DNA from: Alteromonadaceae bacterium UBA2620
Lineage (GTDB): Bacteria > Pseudomonadota > Gammaproteobacteria > Enterobacterales > Alteromonadaceae
Length of the DNA stretch: 6,301 bases
Reading direction: 5' to 3'
Assembly: GCA_002339125.1 (NCBI GenBank)
Contig: DDJQ01000017.1
Location: forward strand, 1-6,301
Below, in pieces: positions 1 through 4,329 of the stretch. Position 1 is the stretch's first letter, and each line of letters begins with the position of its first letter. The notes under the pieces were generated by a model that was given only the letters and a program-made list of their open reading frames with translations, was not told where the DNA came from and ran no database searches. A program made the translations under genes and the position numbers.

Positions 1-15
1 TCATATCCATTAATA

Positions 16-27
16 CTCTTCGAAGAG
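16..27. repeat. Perfect 12-bp palindrome CTCTTCGAAGAG
   Basis: The twelve bases are a perfect inverted repeat with no central spacer. The symmetry stops at the flanking bases. It could be a protein-binding site or the end of a dispersed repeat unit; nothing in the window decides between these. A 12-bp perfect palindrome can also arise by chance. Confidence 0.4.
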
Positions 28-97
28 CGTCCTTTAGTGATACGTCCCTGTAGCGGGCATCCAGCTCGCCATCCATGGCTCGCGTTCAGCCAACTGC

Positions 98-116
98 GTT
101 ATGCCACTGGCATAAC
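98..116. repeat. Inverted repeat, 9-bp perfect arms around one base
   Basis: The arms are GTTATGCCA and TGGCATAAC, separated by a single C. Three more bases (ACT at 93-95, AGT at 117-119) can pair outside an asymmetric two-base bulge. The near-zero loop suits a dyad operator or a cruciform better than an RNA hairpin, and no T-run follows on either strand, so it is not an intrinsic terminator. It lies more than 220 bases upstream of the nearest start codon, which makes an operator for that gene less likely than membership of a repeat element. Confidence 0.55.
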
Positions 117-174
117 AGTCTGACTTCACCCCCATGTGAGAGCTTGCATAATTCAATAAAAGAGAGAATGTCAT

Positions 175-200
175 CCCGGTTTCGCTCGGCGAAGACCGGG
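175..200. repeat. REP-like GC-rich hairpin
   Basis: CCCGGT (175-180) plus TTCGC (181-185) pairs with GCGAA (189-193) plus ACCGGG (195-200). This gives 11 base pairs with one bulged G at 194 and a three-base TCG loop. It is flanked by TCAT on the left and ACCCCC on the right. The pattern TCATCCCGG ... CCGGGA is typical of repetitive extragenic palindromes in proteobacteria (established knowledge). There is no T-tract on either strand, so a terminator role is unlikely. Copy number could not be tested here. Confidence 0.6.
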
Positions 201-303
201 ACCCCCATCGTGCAACCGTAGAGTTCAGAACTACCGATATTAGCACCAGTAACATCTTAACCAATCGGAAAAAAATAAAACCCATATCAAATGTTACCGA
301 CAA

Positions 304-312
304 TGTTAGAAT
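304..312 (+). promoter_or_regulatory. Candidate extended -10 promoter for the UbiC-like gene
   Basis: TGTTAGAAT contains an extended -10 element: TG, one base, then TAGAAT, which matches five of six bases of TATAAT. It lies 30 bases before the GTG start at 343 in an AT-rich stretch. No good -35 box sits 16-18 bases upstream, which is tolerable for an extended -10 promoter. This is a motif match only. Confidence 0.35.
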
Positions 313-342
313 TGTACTTAAAAGTAATCGATAAAATTAGCA

Positions 343-906
343 GTGATCAGAAAGCATTTTAAAACGAAAGGGTTTATCGACGGTGGCGCTGTTATTAATA
401 ATAATGGCGAAGAGGTCGATCTGTCTTTGCTTCCGCCTTTCTTGAGAACGCTGTTAGTAACCGATGGTACAGTGACTAAAAGTCTTGAGGCCTTTTACTG
501 GGAACCCATCAAAGTCGTCAGCATTACGCAGGAACTGGTACAAAAAACTAATAGAAGAACGGTTTTTGATGAAGACGAAGTAGGGCAGTTTCTTCATCGG
601 GAAATAGAGTTAGTTGGCCAATACACTGATACCACTTACGCCACGGCGGATTCCTATATTTGTTTATCCCGGCTTCCATACTCAACGGCGCAGAGGTTGA
701 TCGCAAATCAGATAGGGATTGGCGAATTACTAAGAGATGAAGGCCTTGAGTCCTATCGGGAGATTTTTGATTTTGGCGTAGACAACTCTTTGTTAGAGAA
801 CGGTAAAACGTCAGCAGAGACTGCTTACCGTACCTATGTAATAAATATTAATGGTGCTAATGCGATAGAAATTACAGAGCGCTTCCCCATCGATTGCTAT
901 CGCTAG
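343..906 (+). CDS. Chorismate pyruvate-lyase family protein (UbiC-like, DUF98 type)
   Basis: The 187-residue protein resembles the DUF98/chorismate-lyase-like family, whose studied members (mycobacterial Rv2949c, and UbiC by fold) split chorismate into 4-hydroxybenzoate and pyruvate. Three segments show it. Residues 31-58 run from LPPFLRTLL through TDGTVTKSLEA to FYWEPIKV, and the TDGTVTKSLE part parallels DSMTKRFE in E. coli UbiC. YATADSYICLSRLP is at 99-112. The block at 124-145 has IGELL, then LESYRE and FDFG, like the UbiC LGRYL...FIEIG region. No signal peptide or membrane segment is visible, so it should be cytosolic. The start is GTG; an in-frame stop at 325-327 and the lack of any ATG force a start near 343, with only a weak ribosome site. 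It converges on the isomerase gene with a 7-base gap. Family assignment is fairly secure. The in vivo product (4-hydroxybenzoate for ubiquinone or for a secondary metabolite) is not shown. Confidence 0.75.
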   Translation: MIRKHFKTKGFIDGGAVINNNGEEVDLSLLPPFLRTLLVTDGTVTKSLEAFYWEPIKVVSITQELVQKTNRRTVFDEDEVGQFLHREIELVGQYTDTTYATADSYICLSRLPYSTAQRLIANQIGIGELLRDEGLESYREIFDFGVDNSLLENGKTSAETAYRTYVININGANAIEITERFPIDCYR

Positions 907-913
907 ATACCTC

Positions 914-1486
914 TTAGTTAAAATATAGCTCTTCTACCGCGCCGCAAAGAATATGGCCAAGCATAATGTGGCACTCCTGAATGCGAGCAGTATTAGAAGA
1001 CGGCATCCGTAACGTATTGCACATATCTGCCATCTTGCCAGCTCCCTGGCCTGTCCATCCCCAGGTTGTGATACCTTTCGCATTTGCTACCTTAACAGCT
1101 TCAACGACGTTTTTGCTGTTACCACTGGTTGATATGGCGATAAAAATGTCCTTGTCCTGACCGATACTCTCTAGCTCTCTTGAGAATACATATTCATAGC
1201 CATAGTCATTGCCGATAGCACTTAAGGTTGAACTGTTCGTCCCTAAAGCGACTGAAGCCAATGATGAACGTTCCCGCTCAAACCTTGCAGTAAACTCTGC
1301 AGACAAATGCTGGGCATCGGCAAAACTGCCCCCGTTACCACAAAAAATAACTTTCCCGCCATCTTTAAGTGACGCGATACAGGCTTCTATCAAAGTTTGT
1401 AATTCTGATAGTAGTGCATCATCCTGAATGACCTGTTCCTTAACGGTAATAGAGTCGCGAATTTTTGATTTTATTTGAGTTAACAT
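914..1486 (-). CDS. gmhA: D-sedoheptulose-7-phosphate isomerase (GmhA-type SIS protein)
   Basis: The 190-residue protein matches GmhA over its full length (E. coli GmhA is 192). GmhA converts sedoheptulose 7-phosphate to D-glycero-D-manno-heptose 7-phosphate, the first step towards activated heptoses for lipopolysaccharide or other glycans; it is cytosolic and tetrameric. Visible signatures are CGNGGS at 49-54, AIGNDYG at 90-96 and ISTSGNS at 118-124. Residues equivalent to the E. coli metal/active-site set H61, E65, Q172 and H180 are present as H60, E64, Q170 and H178. This separates it from the related DiaA, which lacks the glutamate. An aromatic stretch TTWGWTG (140-146) replaces the more usual TIGLTG-type segment. 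The gene is divergent from the GmhB-type gene across 105 bases, so the two probably serve one pathway. No strong Shine-Dalgarno sequence precedes the ATG. The symbol is given by homology; a dedicated glycan-cluster paralogue is possible. Confidence 0.85.
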   Translation of the reverse strand: MLTQIKSKIRDSITVKEQVIQDDALLSELQTLIEACIASLKDGGKVIFCGNGGSFADAQHLSAEFTARFERERSSLASVALGTNSSTLSAIGNDYGYEYVFSRELESIGQDKDIFIAISTSGNSKNVVEAVKVANAKGITTWGWTGQGAGKMADMCNTLRMPSSNTARIQECHIMLGHILCGAVEELYFN

Positions 1487-1519
1487 AGGGTTTAATTTTA
1501 TTTTGGAAAAACTCGAAAT

Positions 1520-1525
1520 ATTATA
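1520..1525 (-). promoter_or_regulatory. Candidate -10 box for the gmhA-type gene
   Basis: On the minus strand the six bases read TATAAT, a perfect -10 consensus, 33 bases upstream of the ATG at 1486. The best -35 candidate (TTACGC, 1545-1550, 19-base spacer) is weak. An 8-bp palindrome TAACGTTA (1524-1531) overlaps the box and could be an operator, though it could equally be chance in AT-rich DNA. No equally good promoter for the plus-strand gmhB-type gene was found in the same gap. Confidence 0.35.
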
Positions 1526-1591
1526 ACGTTAATTATGAGCTTATGCGTAATCTAGTTAACCTTTACTTTATGAAATCACGGAACACTTAAT

Positions 1592-2149
1592 ATGCCTGAA
1601 GCAGTGCGTAAAGCGTTTTTCCTCGACAGAGATGGTGTAATTAACATTGATCACGGCTATGTATGCGAGCCCGAGAGTTTTGAGTTTGCACCTGGTGTGT
1701 TTGAAGCCTGTAAACGCATCGTGGATGAAGGCTATGTCATCATTGTTGTCACAAATCAGGCGGGGATTGGGCGTGGATATTATACCGAAGAGAAGTTTGC
1801 GGCACTTACCAAATGGATGTGTGAGCAATTTTCCCAACATGGGGTCGCCATTACCGATGTAAGGTTTTGCCCCCATCACGCCACCCATGGCCAGGGTGAA
1901 TACCTTAAAGATTGCGATTTCCGAAAGCCAAATCCAGGCATGATCAACGCTGCTGCCACAGAACATCAGATTGACCTGGCAAGCTCGGTGATGATTGGCG
2001 ACAAAATGTCAGATATACAGGCCGGGCAAAGTGCCGGAATACAGCACTTATACCTGGTGGATTCCGAGTATGAAAGCGATGGTGTGGCCTCCGGCTACCA
2101 ACGCTGTGCCAGCCTGTTTGATGCAGTTACGCAGTACTTTAAAGGTTAG
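1592..2149 (+). CDS. gmhB: D-glycero-D-manno-heptose 1,7-bisphosphate 7-phosphatase (GmhB-type HAD)
   Basis: The 185-residue cytosolic HAD phosphatase removes the 7-phosphate from heptose 1,7-bisphosphate on the way to ADP- or GDP-heptose. HAD motifs are in order: DRDGVIN (12-18, nucleophile D12 and acid/base D14), VTNQAG (53-58), RKP (111-113, with K112) and GDKMSD (136-141). The DHGYV segment (20-24) resembles the E. coli (beta-anomer) enzyme. E. coli GmhB binds structural zinc through a CxH...CxC set. Here C93, H95 and C108 are present, but the fourth position is F110 (TTC), so the site is incomplete. The start has only a weak GGAA (1580-1583) ahead of it. A six-codon open frame (1570-1590) ends one base before the ATG. 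The gene diverges from the gmhA-type gene, and its stop overlaps the stop of the downstream minus-strand hydrolase. HisB-type histidinol phosphatase is the main alternative, made unlikely by the gmhA neighbour. Confidence 0.85.
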   Translation: MPEAVRKAFFLDRDGVINIDHGYVCEPESFEFAPGVFEACKRIVDEGYVIIVVTNQAGIGRGYYTEEKFAALTKWMCEQFSQHGVAITDVRFCPHHATHGQGEYLKDCDFRKPNPGMINAAATEHQIDLASSVMIGDKMSDIQAGQSAGIQHLYLVDSEYESDGVASGYQRCASLFDAVTQYFKG

Positions 2150-3017
2150 TAGGTCGTATCAAGGTCGGCCCGAAAATTAAAATAGGAATCGTCCACCAGT
2201 GACTGGTACACGCCTTTAATATTGTCGGCCAGCCATTCGTTATACATTTTCAGATCGCTGAACTGCTCTAGTGTCATGCTTTGCTGTAATTCCGCTAACG
2301 TTTTTCCGGCCAGCATGCCGTCTCTTACGGCACTATAAAGCGCTTCCAGGTACGCCAGATAATGTTCAATATCCGCACGGGTACCAATATCGGCATGGCC
2401 GCCTACAAATACCTCAAAGTCGTAGCGATTAAGTACTGCTTTGGTGGAGCTGATCATGCCCTGTATGTCGTAGCCGGGCAGATCTTTATAGGGTAAGCGA
2501 CCCACCACTATCCAATCTACAACATGCAATACTCCGGCGGGTTGAATAAGGTAGCTTACCGAGCCCTTGCCGTTATTTTCGCCATGATAAGCCAACTGCA
2601 CCTGAGTTGAGCCGGAAGTTACGGCTAGTTCGTCGTTAAATGTAATATCAGGTTGCCGGGTTGGCAGGCGGGTGAAGGCAATGTCCCGGGCGGCCAACTG
2701 GTGAGCGACCACCACCGTTTCAGTACCGGCCAATTGTTCGCCACCACTAACATGATCGGTATGATTGTGGCTGTACAGCATATAACTTACTGGCAGTAGT
2801 TTCTTTTCGGAAAGATACTGCCTTAGGTAAGTCGCCGCATCAGGGCTGATGGGATCGGTAACAATAGTCCCCTGTTCAGTGGTGACAAAAACCGAATGAT
2901 AGTTACCTGCGGTAAAGCGATACACATTGCCCTTAACCTGCTCAATAGCATATTCAGGGCATGTGCAGAAAAAGAAAACAAACTAATCAAAGAAAAAAGG
3001 AACACCATTCCCTTCAT
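2146..3017 (-). pseudogene. Secreted metallo-beta-lactamase-fold hydrolase, frameshifted at the signal-peptide junction
   Basis: Two frames together describe one protein. From ATG at 3017, behind a strong ribosome site, 20 residues form a signal peptide (MKGMVFLF at the start, a hydrophobic core, SAHA at the end). The frame then yields nonsense and stops at 2823 (64 residues). The mature domain lies in the next frame: PEYAIEQVKGNVYRF and onward to the TAA at 2146. One extra base in the CCC run (plus-strand GGG, 2957-2959) would join them as AHA|PEY, giving about 290 residues. The mature frame has no usable start of its own: an in-frame TAG lies at 2983-2985 and the first GTG is at 2925. Counting from that GTG, HNHTDH (53-58) is the metal motif, D137 (VVDWI) and H177 (GGHADIG) are further ligands, and the third His position appears to be N118. 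Substrate is unknown. The frameshift may be a real mutation or a sequencing error in a homopolymer. Confidence 0.8.
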
Positions 3018-3022
3018 GAAAA

Positions 3023-3028
3023 CTCCCT
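3023..3028 (-). promoter_or_regulatory. Ribosome binding site fixing the hydrolase start at 3017
   Basis: On the minus strand AGGGAG precedes the ATG at 3017 with a five-base spacer. It is what makes 3017 the true start: the in-frame upstream ATG at 3101 falls in the fadA terminator, and the GTG at 2925 has no such site. It shows that translation was meant to begin with the signal peptide and so supports the frameshift interpretation. Confidence 0.75.
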
Positions 3029-3096
3029 GGCAAAAACAAAGTAGCAATGGGTTTACTACGCAAGGCATGTCGGTAAAGCTCAGATTTTCTGGCAAC

Positions 3097-3127
3097 AACA
3101 AAAAAGGGCACCGCTAAGGTGCCCTTT
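3097..3127 (-). terminator. Intrinsic terminator of the fadBA operon
   Basis: Read on the minus strand, AAAGGGCACC, a five-base loop and GGTGCCCTTT form a perfect 10-bp stem (3103-3127), and the T-run continues past the stem (TTTTTTG in total). It begins 18 bases after the fadA stop codon. The plus-strand reading also has a short T-stretch at the stem base, but nothing coding reaches it from that side. It separates fadBA transcription from the downstream hydrolase gene. Confidence 0.85.
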
Positions 3128-3145
3128 CATTGAAGTTGTACTGAC

Positions 3146-4309
3146 TTAAACGCGTTCAAATACGGTAGCAATACCCTGGCCTAAACCAATACACATGGTC
3201 GCCAGGCCGAGTGACTTATCGTTAGCTTCCATCAGGTTAATCAGAGTGGTGCTGATACGTGAACCAGAGCAACCCAGAGGGTGACCAAGTGCAATCGCAC
3301 CGCCGTTTAAGTTAACGCATTCGTCATACTTATCCAGCCAGCCAAGTTGCTTGATACAGCTAAGGGCCTGAGCCGCAAAGGCTTCGTTAAACTCAGCAAT
3401 CTCAATATCATCCATGGTTAAGCCCGCACGCTTGAGGGCTTTTTGGGTAGCAGGCACCGGGCCGTAACCCATGATCGCCGCGTCACAGCCAGCCACACCC
3501 ATTGAACGGATCTTAGCGCGTGGTGTCAGGCCCAGTTCTTTGGCACGATCAGCCGACATTAACAGCATTGCCGAAGCTCCGTCTGAAATCGCCGAAGCAG
3601 ATCCCGCAGTAACAGTACCATTAACCGGATCAAATACCGGACGCAGCGCCGCCATGGTTTCTGGCGTACTTTCCGGGCGGATAACTTCGTCAAAGTCGAC
3701 CATCTTTAACACGCCGTCAGCATCATGGCCTTCGGTGGCGACAATCTCGCTGGCCCAGCGGCCTTCCAGATGTGCCTGATGGGCTTTCTGGTGTGAGCGG
3801 GCTGCGAAGGCATCCTGCATCTCACGGGTAATGCCGTTCTGACGGCCCAGCAGTTCTGCTGTCATGCCCATGTTACCAGACGCTTTGGCGGTATATTTTG
3901 CCAGACCCGGGTGGAAGTCCAGGTTAAAGGTCATTGGCACATGACCCATGTGCTCCACACCACCAATCATGTACACGTCGCCCTGACCGGTCATAATGCC
4001 TTTAGTGGCATCATGCAGCGCCTGCATGGATGAGCCACACAAACGGTTAACCGTTACCGCAGAAGTACTGCGTGGAATTTCGGTTAACAACTGGGCATTC
4101 CGGGCAACGTTAAAGCCCTGCTCTTTGGTTTGCTGCACGCAGCCCCAGATAATGTCTTCAATTTCTGCCGGATCCACATTGGGGTTTCTGGTAATCAGGG
4201 CACTCATTAGGTGCGCCGATAAACTCTCGGCACGAACGTTTCTGAATACGCCACCTTTGGAGCGACCCATGGGTGTGCGAATACAGTCAATAACTACTAC
4301 ATCTTTCAT
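3146..4309 (-). CDS. fadA: 3-ketoacyl-CoA thiolase, beta subunit of the fatty acid oxidation complex
   Basis: The 387-residue protein has exactly the length of E. coli FadA. It performs the last step of beta-oxidation, thiolytic cleavage of 3-ketoacyl-CoA to acetyl-CoA and a chain two carbons shorter, in a cytosolic alpha2-beta2 complex with FadB. The thiolase residues are all in place with E. coli numbering: nucleophile C91 in NRLCGSSMQAL, H343 in ALGHPLGCSGSR, and C373 in MCIGLGQG. NEAFAAQAL, the conserved thiolase NEAF motif, precedes the C-terminal motifs. The start is the ATG 20 bases after the fadB stop, preceded by a strong TAGGAG, so both genes are co-transcribed. A terminator follows directly. 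The promoter lies upstream of fadB, outside the window; FadR or PsrA control is typical of such operons but cannot be seen here. Nothing suggests decay. Confidence 0.97.
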   Translation of the reverse strand: MKDVVVIDCIRTPMGRSKGGVFRNVRAESLSAHLMSALITRNPNVDPAEIEDIIWGCVQQTKEQGFNVARNAQLLTEIPRSTSAVTVNRLCGSSMQALHDATKGIMTGQGDVYMIGGVEHMGHVPMTFNLDFHPGLAKYTAKASGNMGMTAELLGRQNGITREMQDAFAARSHQKAHQAHLEGRWASEIVATEGHDADGVLKMVDFDEVIRPESTPETMAALRPVFDPVNGTVTAGSASAISDGASAMLLMSADRAKELGLTPRAKIRSMGVAGCDAAIMGYGPVPATQKALKRAGLTMDDIEIAEFNEAFAAQALSCIKQLGWLDKYDECVNLNGGAIALGHPLGCSGSRISTTLINLMEANDKSLGLATMCIGLGQGIATVFERV

Positions 4310-4317
4310 GATTATGT

Positions 4318-4323
4318 CTCCTA
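4318..4323 (-). promoter_or_regulatory. Ribosome binding site of fadA
   Basis: TAGGAG on the minus strand, eight bases before the fadA ATG and inside the 20-base fadB-fadA gap. It gives fadA its own efficient initiation within the polycistronic message. Confidence 0.75.
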
Positions 4324-4329
4324 GGGTGA

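Larger units (their letters stand above)
1..342. other. Gene-poor intergenic region with several palindromes
   Basis: No reading frame here has both a credible start and a recognisable protein. The stretch holds three separate inverted repeats (16-27, 98-116, 175-200), which are listed individually, and a small one at 68-79 (GCCAT, CC, ATGGC). The right third (about 240-342) is clearly AT-rich and probably carries the promoter of the UbiC-like gene. The left part (about 20-210) is richer in GC and reads like dispersed intergenic repeat sequence rather than coding DNA. That reading is an inference from its palindromic content; a genome-wide copy search would settle it. Confidence 0.6.

Noticed and set aside
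1..85. Minus-strand frame open to the left window edge, 25 codons from ATG at 76 (MDGELDARYRDVSLKDAL...)
   Set aside because: It looks somewhat protein-like, but it follows a stop at 86-88, has no ribosome site, lies in repeat-like DNA and is too short to judge. Sequence to the left would decide.
90..120. Integron attC-like site suggested by GTTATGCC with an inverted partner
   Set aside because: The dyad is nearly perfect with a one-base centre. It lacks the paired R and L boxes, extrahelical bases and larger loop of an attC site, and no integrase or cassette array is present.
34..303. Minus-strand open frame of 89 codons with a hydrophobic N-terminal part, possibly a small membrane protein
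   Set aside because: The start at 303 is TTG and neither it nor the ATG at 285 has a ribosome site. The frame runs straight through the REP-like hairpin and the 19-bp dyad, and its C-terminal part has no protein-like pattern. It is best explained as an open frame across intergenic repeats.
914..1486. DiaA (DnaA-binding SIS protein) as an alternative identity for the isomerase
   Set aside because: The predicted active-site residues H60, E64, Q170 and H178 are present and the loop is CGNGGS rather than the DiaA CGNGTS. The GmhB-type neighbour also supports GmhA.
2823..3101. A separate 92-residue membrane protein starting at 3101
   Set aside because: Its first codons lie in the fadA terminator, and only the ATG at 3017 has a ribosome site. 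The part after residue 20 of that start is out-of-frame reading of the hydrolase domain.
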